Shown here in pieces: positions 11,302 through 19,698 of a DNA stretch of 64,000 bases (its first letter is position 1; each line of letters begins with the position of its first letter). The notes under the pieces were generated by a model. The model ran no database searches, had not been told where the DNA came from, and worked only from the letters and a program-made list of their open reading frames with translations. Origin of the DNA: Flavobacteriales bacterium (GTDB taxonomy: Bacteria > Bacteroidota > Bacteroidia > Flavobacteriales_D > Sanyastnellaceae). A program made the position numbers and the translations under genes. The stretch is taken from positions 46,056 through 110,055 of the forward strand of contig JADKIZ010000021.1 of the NCBI GenBank assembly GCA_016722445.1, given 5' to 3'.

Positions 11302-11480
11302 GTCACGGTGAAAGCTCCCCGAAAACTGAATTGGTTGCGCAATTGATGGATAGTGAAACTGAAGCAGATGTCGATTTTGTTTTGGATTTCGACACGGCCA
11401 CATTGTCCAACGGAGTGTACTTCTGTAAGGTAACGAACGGAAGTGAAACACATACCAACCGCTTGATTGTGACTCACTAG
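11302..11480 (+). pseudogene. 3' fragment of a T9SS gene
   Basis: The last 50-60 codons before the stop at 11480 read VAQLMDSETEADVDFVLDFDTATLSNGVYFCKVTNGSETHTNRLIV, the end of a type A sorting domain. No start, signal peptide or passenger domain precedes it, so it is a truncated remnant. A good terminator follows at 11510. The DNA at 11302-11320 (TGAAAGCTCCCCGAAAA) recurs at 44925-44941, far away. Confidence 0.6.
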
Positions 11481-11776
11481 TTTGGTGATGCTCACTAACC
11501 CTAAAAGGAAAGCGTCCCGGCGAAAGTCGGGACGCTTTTTTTGTTTTATTGCACTAATTCAATCTCTTTTTCATTCTGTTTTAGGCCTCAGCCCCGGCCC
11601 CTCTCCAGAGGAGAGGGGTGACCCTCAGTGGAGTAATGTTTGAGCGTTCAAAGGAATCACTTTATTATGTTCATTCTGAAAGGTGTGGGTGTAATAGTCA
11701 ACCACACTCACACTCAAACTCACTCAAACTCACTCTAATTCATTCTCATTCTCATTCTCATTCTCATTCTCATTCT
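11481..11776. repeat. Intergenic repeats at a convergent junction: palindrome, CACTCA and ATTCTC tracts
   Basis: After the terminator comes a 9-bp palindrome (CCCCTCTCC-AGA-GGAGAGGGG, 11598-11618). A tract of CACTCA/ACTCAAACTCA repeats (11702-11735) follows, then six exact CATTCT hexamers at 11741-11776. The hexamers run into the 3' end of the di-haem peroxidase gene and supply its stop codon at 11770-11772. A similar GTGGGT...CACACTCACACTCA plus hexamer block lies at 12996-13075. Confidence 0.8.
11510..11546 (+). terminator. Rho-independent terminator
   Basis: An 11-bp stem (AAAGCGTCCCG / CGGGACGCTTT) with an 8-base loop is followed by a T tract. It belongs to the truncated gene ending at 11480, so it has outlived most of its gene. 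Confidence 0.85.
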
Positions 11777-12882
11777 CCTTCCGTCTCTTCCCATCCATCC
11801 GTCAATGTCAGCAAAAATGCTACGATAGCGTCTTCTTCGTCGGGTGACATATGCTGGCTGCCCACCAATTGACGAGCGACATTTTGCCTTATTTCCGGGT
11901 CACCGAATTCGCCATTATTACTGGTGTTCATGAAATGAACGGCTTCGCGTAATGTGGTTGCAAATCCATTGTGGAAATAAGGGCCAGTGTATTGTACGTT
12001 GCGTAAAGTGGGAACACGGAATTTACCGTTCTGCTCAGGATCATTAAGGACTCCTCCAAGGCCTAAGTCAATGGCAGATTTTCCTTTTGGATTGATGCTT
12101 TCGAAAGTGGAGTAGAAGGGATTGTTTCCATTGCGGGGAACGCCAATGTTATAATATCCATAATTGGTGAAGAGCACTTTGCCATTTACTGGATCGGGAT
12201 CCATACTATGACATTTTACGCACCCTGCTTTACCTTGAAACAATTGCATACCGAGTTTTTCATTTTCGTTGAATTGAACCTTGCCCGCAAGCATCAAATC
12301 ATATTTTGAACTGAATTCATTGAAGGTTTCACTGCTCTCGAACATGACAATCGATTCGCACATATTATTGTAAGCTTCTGTCGGATCTTTTAGTTTGCCA
12401 TAGATATTCTTATACATGTTGAAGTATGGGGCTTTCTTCAATTCTTCGATCAACATGAGGGTATCTGTGTTGTTCATCTCTGCAGGATTGAAAAACGGAC
12501 CTGACAATTGATGCGCAAGGGTGTTCGATCTTCCATCCCAGAAAAATCCGCCTTTCCACAAATTTTCTTCTTTCGACCAGGTACGCGGCGGGATATATGA
12601 TACGTATGCAAGTGATTGCGAATTCCGGTTTACGAATGCGCCATCTACCATGCCCTCCGATACCACTGCATGGTTGGGATCGCTGAATGATGTTTTTGGT
12701 GCATGACACACCGTACAACTTTGTCCGTCGGGATTGCTCAGCGCTTTATCGAAAAACATTTGCCGACCGAACTCGATTTTTGCATCACGTAGTTCTTCTG
12801 GTTTCCATTTTTTCTTCATTGGTTGCGCTGCAATGGCGATGAAAGCAGCGAAAGCAATGGTTATGGCATAAAACATTTTCAT
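11770..12882 (-). CDS. Di-haem cytochrome-c peroxidase / MauG family protein
   Basis: A 370-residue periplasmic protein with a signal sequence (MKMFYAITIAFAAFIAIAAQ) and two haem-c attachment motifs, CTVCH (56-60) and CVKCH (221-225). These mark the two haem domains of the bacterial CcpA/MauG superfamily, which reduces peroxide or oxidises protein or organic substrates. The segment FRVPTLRNVQYTGPYFHNG is also typical of the family. The ATG at 12882 is preferred over one 60 bp upstream because a TATCTTCG box lies 4 bp before it (12887-12894). The C-terminal tail and stop codon are formed by ATTCTC repeat DNA. The true substrate cannot be told from the sequence. Confidence 0.85.
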   Translation of the reverse strand: MKMFYAITIAFAAFIAIAAQPMKKKWKPEELRDAKIEFGRQMFFDKALSNPDGQSCTVCHAPKTSFSDPNHAVVSEGMVDGAFVNRNSQSLAYVSYIPPRTWSKEENLWKGGFFWDGRSNTLAHQLSGPFFNPAEMNNTDTLMLIEELKKAPYFNMYKNIYGKLKDPTEAYNNMCESIVMFESSETFNEFSSKYDLMLAGKVQFNENEKLGMQLFQGKAGCVKCHSMDPDPVNGKVLFTNYGYYNIGVPRNGNNPFYSTFESINPKGKSAIDLGLGGVLNDPEQNGKFRVPTLRNVQYTGPYFHNGFATTLREAVHFMNTSNNGEFGDPEIRQNVARQLVGSQHMSPDEEDAIVAFLLTLTDGWEETEGE

Positions 12883-12886
12883 ACTG

Positions 12887-12894
12887 CGAAGATA
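12887..12894 (-). promoter_or_regulatory. Putative -7 promoter box (TATCTTCG)
   Basis: On the minus strand TATCTTCG ends 4 bases before the ATG at 12882. It is one base off the Bacteroidota -7 consensus TAnnTTTG. The close spacing would give a leaderless transcript. Confidence 0.45.
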
Positions 12895-12961
12895 ATTGGT
12901 GGTTTTTACTGGTTCGTGCGTTGTATCACTAACATTTGTCATTGCAAAGGGGTAGGGCTCT

Positions 12962-13075
12962 ACCTCTCATTCTCAATCTATATCTCATTCTAATCATTGT
13001 GGGTATTAGTTCCAACAACACTCACACTCACACTTATTCATTCTCATTCTGTTATTCATTCTCATTCTTTCATGT
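12962..13075. repeat. ATTCTC / CACTCA repeat block between divergent genes
   Basis: The stretch contains CTCATTCTCA-type hexamers, a GTGGGT...CACACTCACACTCAC segment and further CATTCT units. It is a looser version of the block at 11684-11776 in the same orientation, so the peroxidase gene is bracketed by two related repeats. Confidence 0.65.
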
Positions 13076-13096
13076 TCTCTACTCACCCCAAAACTG

Positions 13097-13104
13097 TATA
13101 TTCG
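13097..13104 (+). promoter_or_regulatory. Putative -7 promoter box (TATATTCG)
   Basis: TATATTCG lies 9 bases before the ATG at 13114 and supports that start for the acyltransferase gene. Confidence 0.45.
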
Positions 13105-13113
13105 CCACCATCT

Positions 13114-14192
13114 ATGAAACGCAGTTTTGGCATCGATCTGATCAGAACCTTGTCCATTTTAGTGGTGATTTTTCGTCACTATCAGGTGACCGCCGGCTAT
13201 AACTTCGGGATCTATGCCATTGAATTTCTTTTCGTGATCAGCGGTTATCTCATTGGTCAAATTTTGCTCACAGAATTTCATGAGGCTGGTACTCCGAATA
13301 TGAAAGTGGTTGGCCGGTTCATGGCCAGAAGGTGGTTCCGCATTTTACCGATGTATTATTTCGCATTGCTCCTGAAATTCATCATCGTTCACGATATCGG
13401 TTGGAATATCCTCTACTATGTTTTTTTCCTACAAAACCACTTTTATGGAATCGACTTTTATCCTGTCACCTGGACGCTTGTGATCGATGAGTGGTTCTAT
13501 CTCGGCACCCCATTCCTGCTGTATGGTTTTGTAAAGATGTTTGGTTGGGATAAGAAAAGCTCCTCTTCATGCTCGTCGGAGTGATTGTCCTCATCAACCT
13601 CGGAAGGATTTTTTGGGTTTGGAAAACCAATGCGGGTTATGAGGCGCTCGTAGGGAATGTCCCTTTCAGACAAGATACTTTGCTCATCGGTGTGTTGGGC
13701 GCTTTCATCAAAATCCATTATAAGAGTATATTCGATTGGTTCAATCGCCGTGGTCCGTTCTGGATATCAATGATTGGTTTTCTTGCTTTTGTCGTCCTCA
13801 TCGGTTACATCCAGCGCGACAAGGTCACTAACATGAACCAATACTTCTGGACACGAACCATCGCGTTCAGTTTCGTGGCATTGCTCATCACCATGACCAT
13901 GCCATTTCTGGAAAATAAAGTACACGGATTTTCAAGTCCGAAAATGAATTGGTTGAACTTCATCATCTCTTATGGAAGTAAATTGTCTTACGCACTTTAT
14001 CTCTACCATCTCGAGGTACTTGGCGCTTGTCGTTATTTATGGCCAGAACTGGACAAACAACTTTGGATCAGGAATTCATTGTGCTTCACCGTGTCGCTCA
14101 TCATCTCAATCTTACTCTACAACTTCCTCGAAAAACAATTCTTGATTTTAAGGGAAAAATATTATCCATCCCTTAAACCCAACGCGACTTAA
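13114..14192 (+). CDS. Acyltransferase 3 family membrane protein, one frameshift
   Basis: Repaired length is about 359 residues. It begins SFGIDLIRTLSILVVIFRHYQ, the family's conserved helix 1 with the catalytic-type His, then IEFLFVISGYLIG and a string of about ten hydrophobic helices. The family transfers acyl groups (often acetyl) to surface sugars or lipids; the acceptor here is unknown. The frame breaks in the A run at 13555-13558; one extra A gives DKKKLLFMLVGVIVL. The start at 13114 is chosen for its upstream TATATTCG box; reading further upstream only translates repeat DNA (LTLIHSHS). The gene converges on the PspC gene. Confidence 0.75.
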
Positions 14193-14645
14193 TTGGACCA
14201 CCACGGCAATTGCACAACAATATTAGGTGTCGATTACTTTAGTTCTCTTTCAGCATATTCGGGTCACCGAAGGTGGCCCGACCAATTCCCCCAAACCACA
14301 TCGTCATTCCTCTTCGCACCGCGAAGAGGAACCTACAACACTTCATCAAAAAACCCCTCAAATTATTTCAATTTTCTGGCATTTACCTTCGCACAGCGAA
14401 GAAGAACCTTGGAAGATCCTTAGAATGAGAATGAGAAACAGAATGAGAATGAATATTCGAGCAACTGAACTTCACATTGAGGAGCTTCTTCCGCGACCTC
14501 CGGTCCTCTGCGATCTCTGCGTCCGGTTTTAGAATGAGAATCAGAATGAGAATGAAAATGAATAATAAAAAAACCGCACCTTTTCAGACGCGGTTTTTTA
14601 TCATCAATCTCGATCCTCTACTTGCAGATCGAATCGTTATAAGTC
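14193..14645. repeat. Repeat-rich convergent junction with REP-like palindromes and a 140-bp dispersed element
   Basis: No gene is visible. An 11-bp palindrome TTCCTCTTCGC-ACC-GCGAAGAGGAA lies at 14307-14331, and a shorter relative, CTTCGC-ACA-GCGAAG, lies at 14387-14401. Positions 14422-14563 hold a module: GAATGAGAATGAG hexamers on each side of a unique core containing TCTGCGTCCGGTTTTAGAATG. Its reverse complement recurs at 20641-20782 with very high identity. Confidence 0.85.
14568..14599 (-). terminator. Rho-independent terminator of the PspC gene
   Basis: A 10-bp stem (AAAAAACCGC / GCGGTTTTTT) with a 12-base loop gives GC pairs followed by Ts in the minus direction, 47 bp after the stop at 14646. 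Confidence 0.8.
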
Positions 14646-16232
14646 TTATTGTTCTACACCTTCCTTGTGTTGAATGATGATCGTGTCACCATTGATTTCA
14701 AGTTTGGTGGTAGAGTCATCCTCATTTTCTTCGACTTCTTCTAATCCATCATCCGTCATCATCAATACGCCGTCTTCTTCTGAGTACCAGGAAATGAGAT
14801 GACTATTCGTCCCGAATTTTACATATTTCCCAACAGGCACGTAGACCTTTACTTCAACTTCTTGTGCGCGGTACAAATCTTTGATTGGAATGGTAAAGTA
14901 TGGGGCAAGCATCACAGTATCACCACCAACACGGTAGTCATAAGCAATGTTTCTTGCGAGATTTCCTGCTTCTTCCATATGGCTGCCCTGACTGGCTCGT
15001 GTCACAGTAACTTTCACCTGCGATGAAGTTGTTGGTTCGAAGTGTACATTGAGAGGTTGACCGAGATAGGTATATTCTCCATTTTGTTTGATCAGGTCGA
15101 AGAATTCATTGTGTCTTCCGGTACGGCCGATGAACATGGAATCTGGCATCACATCAAAATACAAGGTGTCGGTCGATAGTTTATTCATCAATGTAGAATT
15201 GGAAAGCTCAGCATTTCGACTGAAGTTTTTTCCGGTGCGGATTCCACCATAAGAACACATGATCACACCAATGATGAACAGTGAGGTAAGTGTTACTGCC
15301 ATTCCTTTGATGCGCTTGGTGCTGCCTGTGATCAATTTGATGGCTCCGTAGATAAGTCCAATGGCCGGAGTTGCCATACTCAGGATCACGCCAATCACGA
15401 AAATCCACAGTGTTCCATCATAGTTGAAAATCATCTTGTCGAGCACTTCCCAGTTGTTGCCATCCAAACCAAATACACTGAATTCAGAGAAGGAGAGGAG
15501 AGCGATGAGTCCGATGATGAGTCCGAATCCCATCATCAAAAAGAAGATTCCGAATATGATGGCGAATACCCTACCGAGCCCTTGCAACACGGGTGTGCTG
15601 CCAGTGCGAATAGATTCTGCAGTCTGTCTGCCGAATTTCTGCACGCGCTCTGCTGCGGCTTTTGTTTCCTGATTTACAAATCGGCCAATGTTTTCTACGT
15701 TGACATTTTCACCGCGCATCTGCAATTTTTCTGCTGTGCTTTTTGCTGCAGGTACCAATGCCCAGAATAGGATATAGCCAAGGAACATCGGTCCACCGAA
15801 TGAAGCGAAGAATAGAATAACTACGGCAACACGCACCACAATCGGATCCCATCCCAAATAGTGACTCAGACCTGAACAAACACCGGCGATTACAGCATCA
15901 TCAGTGTCGCGGTATATTTTGCGTTTCGAGTTGCGAACGGTTGACTCTTCTCTTGGTGCTTCATCGTTGTCTACGCGGTAATCTTCCGGTTTACCCATTA
16001 CTTTCATCATATCCTCCACATCCTGACGGGTCACAACGTTTTTGCCGTCATTGTTTTTTTCATGAAAGAGTTCTGCTACACGCACTTCTATATCTGACAT
16101 GATTTCGCTCGATGAAGGATCGCCGGCGAAATAGCTTTGTATGGTATCCAGATAATGTTTCAGCAACTGGAACGCATCTTCTTCGATATTGAAGACGGTT
16201 CCACCCAGATTGATTGCTATGGTTTTATTCAT
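14646..16232 (-). CDS. PspC-domain membrane protein
   Basis: A 528-residue inner-membrane protein. The N-terminus (NKTIAINLGGTVFNIEEDAFQLLKHYLDTI ... SDIEVRVAELFHEK) is a conserved cytoplasmic segment. At about residues 104-165 lies a PspC domain (RKIYRDTDDAVIAGVCSGLSHYLGWDPIVVRV ... LGYILFWALVPA). Several membrane helices and a beta-rich C-terminal part follow, of the kind found in adhesin-like or DUF2807-type regions. In enterobacteria PspC takes part in the phage-shock envelope stress response; in Bacteroidota the extended form usually follows a PadR regulator, as here (10 bp spacing). A role in sensing envelope stress is inferred from that pairing. Confidence 0.85.
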   Translation of the reverse strand: MNKTIAINLGGTVFNIEEDAFQLLKHYLDTIQSYFAGDPSSSEIMSDIEVRVAELFHEKNNDGKNVVTRQDVEDMMKVMGKPEDYRVDNDEAPREESTVRNSKRKIYRDTDDAVIAGVCSGLSHYLGWDPIVVRVAVVILFFASFGGPMFLGYILFWALVPAAKSTAEKLQMRGENVNVENIGRFVNQETKAAAERVQKFGRQTAESIRTGSTPVLQGLGRVFAIIFGIFFLMMGFGLIIGLIALLSFSEFSVFGLDGNNWEVLDKMIFNYDGTLWIFVIGVILSMATPAIGLIYGAIKLITGSTKRIKGMAVTLTSLFIIGVIMCSYGGIRTGKNFSRNAELSNSTLMNKLSTDTLYFDVMPDSMFIGRTGRHNEFFDLIKQNGEYTYLGQPLNVHFEPTTSSQVKVTVTRASQGSHMEEAGNLARNIAYDYRVGGDTVMLAPYFTIPIKDLYRAQEVEVKVYVPVGKYVKFGTNSHLISWYSEEDGVLMMTDDGLEEVEENEDDSTTKLEINGDTIIIQHKEGVEQ

Positions 16233-16242
16233 GGTTGGGAGG

Positions 16243-16572
16243 TTATTGAAGTTTTTGAGATTGTTTGACTGCGTAGGACAATTCGTCCCAGGTGTTTTTC
16301 AGTTCACTGTGGAATTGAATTCCGGAATCGGTGATACTATAATATTTGCGCGGAGGTCCTTGCTGACTTTCTTCCCAACGGTAGTTGAGCAGTCCGTCGT
16401 TTTTGAGCCTTGTGAGAAGCGGATATAATGTCCCTTCCACCACGATCAACTTAGCTTCCTTGAGTGTGGCCATGATGTCTGATGGATACGCTTCTCCGCG
16501 CTTCAAGATGCCGAGTATGCAGAATTCCAAAACACCTTTCCGCATCTGTGCTTTTGCATTTTCTATATCCAT
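16243..16572 (-). CDS. PadR-family transcriptional regulator
   Basis: A 109-residue winged-helix protein: MRKGVLEFCILGILKRGEAYPSDIM, then VVEGTLYPLLTRLKNDGLLNYRWEESQQGPPRKYYSITDSG, a full PadR signature. PadR proteins are usually repressors released by small molecules. The gene is first in a two-gene unit with the PspC-domain gene (10 bp gap), so it probably controls its own operon. Confidence 0.9.
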   Translation of the reverse strand: MDIENAKAQMRKGVLEFCILGILKRGEAYPSDIMATLKEAKLIVVEGTLYPLLTRLKNDGLLNYRWEESQQGPPRKYYSITDSGIQFHSELKNTWDELSYAVKQSQKLQ

Positions 16573-16612
16573 AGTGCGGTTCTTTTTTGTGTGTGTTTCA
16601 TGTTAGGATGAA

Positions 16613-17011
16613 TTAAGCAATTCTCTTGAATTGAATTGCGAAGTGATATACAGAGCCTGCAGGTGCATATGGACAATGTGCGCCATTCAACTCATGTTGT
16701 ACATGTGCAACCAATGCTGAATCGGTGGCAGATGTTTTTACGACCTGCATCGTGCCGTCGGCTTGAACCTGGATCCAAACTTCAACACGGTGTGCTCCAT
16801 TGTCTTTCACAAACTCTGGACAATGCACATGGTGTTGTATCCATGAATAAAACTCTTGCCCGGGAGTGGAGGCGAACTCGGTATTTGTTCTTTCATCCGG
16901 AATAATCGCTGTTCCAGTGAAGTGATGTGGCTTCGAAGCGGCAAGGGTAATCGCTCCGATGGTGGCTAGCACAGAAAGGATAAATGCGCTTTTGATCAAT
17001 GTTGCTTTCAT
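16613..17011 (-). CDS. Small exported protein, possibly TonB-C-terminus-like
   Basis: A 132-residue protein, starting at the ATG at 17011, where a signal peptide begins (MKATLIKSAFILSVLATIGAITLAAS). The mature part (RVEVWIQVQADGTMQVVKTSATDSALVAHVQHELNGAHCPYAP) resembles the 'VxVxVxxDGxVxxVxVxxS' pattern of TonB C-terminal domains. It lacks the usual proline-rich linker and membrane anchor, so the match is weak. A strong TATCTTTG box lies 76 bp upstream. It stands alone between the PadR gene and a T9SS gene. Confidence 0.6.
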   Translation of the reverse strand: MKATLIKSAFILSVLATIGAITLAASKPHHFTGTAIIPDERTNTEFASTPGQEFYSWIQHHVHCPEFVKDNGAHRVEVWIQVQADGTMQVVKTSATDSALVAHVQHELNGAHCPYAPAGSVYHFAIQFKRIA

Positions 17012-17087
17012 GGCAAAAGGGGTTTTTGATGTAAAAGGGGTTGTCTTTTTATACAAGGTAAAATGCTTTACCTACTAAAAGACGATG

Positions 17088-17123
17088 CAAAGATATGGTT
17101 GTTGCATTGAACTATGCAATGCA
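17088..17123 (-). promoter_or_regulatory. Promoter -7 box (TATCTTTG) with adjacent dyad
   Basis: TATCTTTG on the minus strand (17088-17095) matches TAnnTTTG exactly. Just upstream lies a dyad TTGCAT-N6-ATGCAA (about 17103-17120), placed where a regulator could act on the promoter of the gene at 16613-17011. Confidence 0.5.
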
Positions 17124-17310
17124 AAGTACTGGAATTTTGCAAAAAAGTGTTAAAGTGCTGTAAATCAATGGTGGTTCTATAGGTGTTTAGCGAATAGGAA
17201 GGGATGTGAAATGATCATTCGCCCGTGGTTTGCTGTAAAAGCTGACGATTCTATGATCAATGTTGGGCGTTATTGGTAGTGAAAAGGGATCCTGATAGTG
17301 GCGGTGGAAA

Positions 17311-18840
17311 TCACTCTTTGATAAAGATGGCCGATGTCCTGAAGGTATCATCAACTTCGCTCAATCTCACCTCATAAATGGACGTCGATAATTCACTCAA
17401 ATCTACAAGGAATTGTGTCGCAAATGGATCCGTGTTTTGTTGTAGCACGAGTTTCCCCATGGTATCGTAAATGTTGATGGAGTAGATGCCAGCGGGTTTG
17501 TAATCTATCATCAACAATGCATTTGCCGGATTGGGATAAAGACTTAGTCCTGTGTTTGATGTTTTTTCTTCTACAACACCAATAACGGCCTGACAACCAT
17601 TGAAAATTTCTTCACCGCAAGCATCTGTTTTGACGACCCAATTGAAAAAGTTACCTGTTTCTGCGTGACGATAATTGCCGACGAATGCAAAACCTCCATC
17701 TTGTGTAATTTCCAAATCGTATGCATTCAATTCGAGATGCGGTATGTTCGGTCCTTATGTTTTATACCATTCTACATTACCAACCATATCAACTTTGATC
17801 ATGTATGCGTACATCATTTCTCCGTCAATTTCAGGAGCGCCAAATCCAAGCATTAGAAAATTTCCATCTGCGGTTTTTTCGAAATCAGTCATGATTCCAT
17901 ATTCAGTGGGAAAGTCCATCGACTGATTAAGTTGAACTGTCATATCGTCTGAATTCAATATGCCAAATCTTGGTTTGGATGTGTAAACATCATTAATCAT
18001 CATTTCCGTTTGAGTGTACGCTAACAAGAACTCATTCTCTGCTACCTGAATCGGCCAAGGGCTGCCATCACTATATATGTTGCTTCCCCAATGCACATGA
18101 TCGAGGTAATTCCCTTCTGGATCGAATTTGAAGACGAAACAATCGAGGTCATTACCAATACTGCCGAAAACAAGGATTTCTCCGTTGCTTAATTCAACTG
18201 TTCCACCACGTGGATAGGCGAATGGGCCGCTGTATTCACCTGTAACGCCGAGTTCTGCTACAGTGTACTCATGGAACCAAATTTCATTTCCTTGTTCGTC
18301 ATGTTTTGCAAGCAATAGGTTTGTAAAATCTTGACCGGGCACTTCTGGAATTAAGTCATAGACTCTTCTGCCAGTTGAAATGAGGTCGCCATTTTGAGAA
18401 ATACACGAGGTGAAGAACGTACTATAGGTGGTATCAGTAAACAACTCAGGTTTTTCCGTCCTATGAATTTCATTGAATTGGTCATCCATCCAAATGATGA
18501 AAGGAAATTGATTATTGCCTCCCGACCAGACATATCCATCAGCAAATGGATAGACGGTGTCTGAGAAGTCGGTGATGTGAATATCATTGCCAACACCAAT
18601 GTTCAGGGTTTGCAAGAGTGTTCCGGTTTGATCCAATATCAAAATGCTACGACCAAATTCGGAATCGAACGGGTGAAAACCATAAACCAACAAACTATCG
18701 CCACGCACAATCAGATTTGTCGATTCGCCACTTCCAACCTCCGGATAAGGAGGATCATAACCATGGTTGAAATAAGTATATTGAGCCATCAACCATGGTG
18801 ATAGCACACAAAACAACAAGGTATGAATGAATTTATTCAT
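17311..18840 (-). CDS. T9SS-exported protein with an in-frame TAA
   Basis: About 509 residues if the internal TAA at 17755-17757 is read through. Signal peptide MNKFIHTLLFCVLSPWLMAQ; the body has repeated 'GDLISTGRRVYD', 'GEILVFGSIGND' and 'GNFLMLGFGAPE' blocks, as in propeller-like lectin or SBBP proteins. The end (SLYPNPANALLMIDY ... YDTMGKLVLQQ ... STSIYEVRLS) is a T9SS type A sorting domain. The two parts are in the same frame: ...VEWYKT-stop-GPNIPHLELNAYDLEITQDGG. A Tyr codon would make the common KTYG, so a single T-to-A change in TAT suffices. This is either a recent nonsense mutation or a sequencing error. Confidence 0.75.
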
Positions 18841-18980
18841 TACTCTTTGATGAGTGTTGAAGATTCTATGATTTTACCATCCATACTTAATATTCTCACC
18901 TCATAAATGGACATCGATAATTCACTCAAATCTACATGGAATTGTGTTGCAAAGGGATAAGTTTGTGTTGGACACGATTT
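18840..18980 (-). pseudogene. 3' stub of a tandem paralogue of the 17311-18840 gene
   Basis: The minus strand reads FATQFHVDLSELSMSIYEVR ... IESSTLIKE-stop, nearly identical to FATQFLVDLSELSTSIYEVR in the gene just downstream. Its TAA overlaps the ATG of that gene (TAATG). About 45 codons survive with no upstream reading frame, so an older tandem copy has been deleted down to its tail. Confidence 0.7.
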
Positions 18981-19117
18981 AGATTACGTTGTTGTAAAAA
19001 AGGATGAGCTACATTAATTTGAGGCTACTTCTTGTATTCTCATGATGAGCCAGCATGAAAACATAGAAGTACAATAGCTAAAAACATGATGTACCACCAC
19101 CCTCCACCCAAAATTCA

Positions 19118-19125
19118 TATCTTCG
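19118..19125 (+). promoter_or_regulatory. Putative -7 promoter box (TATCTTCG)
   Basis: TATCTTCG lies 9 bases before the ATG of pyrR at 19135, leaving almost no leader. A classical PyrR-binding attenuator leader is therefore unlikely in front of pyrR. Confidence 0.45.
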
Positions 19126-19134
19126 CGCCAGCCT

Positions 19135-19683
19135 ATGCGCCAAGTCACGCTGATAGATAGCAAACTCCTGGGTCTGATCATCAACAGGCTTTGTCATCAA
19201 CTGATTGAAAATCATGATGACTTTAGCAATACTGTCATCATTGGTTTGCAACCTCGTGGCGCTTTTCTCGCAGAAAATATTGTCGAAAGACTTCGCGCCA
19301 TTCAGCCTAAAAGTGAAATCAGATATGGTGTTTTGGATCCAACATTTTACCGTGATGATTTCCGAAGGAATGACAAACCTCTCATTGCCCAAAAAACAGA
19401 AATTCCATTTTCGATTGAAGGAAAACACGTCGTTTTTGTAGATGATGTGCTTTACACCGGAAGAACGATTCGCGCGGGATTGGAATGTGTGATGGAATAT
19501 GGCCGTCCAGCGAGTGTGGAGTTATTGGTGCTTATTGATAGAAGATTTACTCGCGAATTGCCCATCGAACCGAAGTATATCGGCAAGAGCGTGGACAGCT
19601 ACGATGATCAAAAAGTAAAAGTGATGTGGAAGAAAGATGGGGGTGAAGACAAAGTTTTATTGCTCACGGACATTACACCTTAA
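19135..19683 (+). CDS. pyrR: PyrR: bifunctional pyrimidine operon regulator / uracil phosphoribosyltransferase
   Basis: A 182-residue member of the type I phosphoribosyltransferase fold. The PRPP-binding loop is VDDVLYTGRT (102-111), and the N-terminal TVIIGLQPRGAFLAENI is characteristic of PyrR rather than Upp. PyrR converts uracil and PRPP to UMP and in many bacteria binds pyr mRNA to cause attenuation. It lies 15 bp before pyrB, a classic pairing. The missing leader between promoter box and start leaves open whether RNA-binding regulation operates here. Confidence 0.92.
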   Translation: MRQVTLIDSKLLGLIINRLCHQLIENHDDFSNTVIIGLQPRGAFLAENIVERLRAIQPKSEIRYGVLDPTFYRDDFRRNDKPLIAQKTEIPFSIEGKHVVFVDDVLYTGRTIRAGLECVMEYGRPASVELLVLIDRRFTRELPIEPKYIGKSVDSYDDQKVKVMWKKDGGEDKVLLLTDITP

Positions 19684-19698
19684 AAGGAATTAGAAAAT

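Noticed and set aside
12997..13113. N-terminal extension of the acyltransferase
   Set aside because: It translates CACTCA/ATTCTC repeat DNA (LTLIHSHS) and lies upstream of a promoter box; the family starts at the ATG at 13114.
19081..19134. A PyrR-binding attenuator leader
   Set aside because: The likely promoter lies only 9 bases before pyrR, leaving no room for the leader structure, and none is visible between pyrR and pyrB (15 bp).
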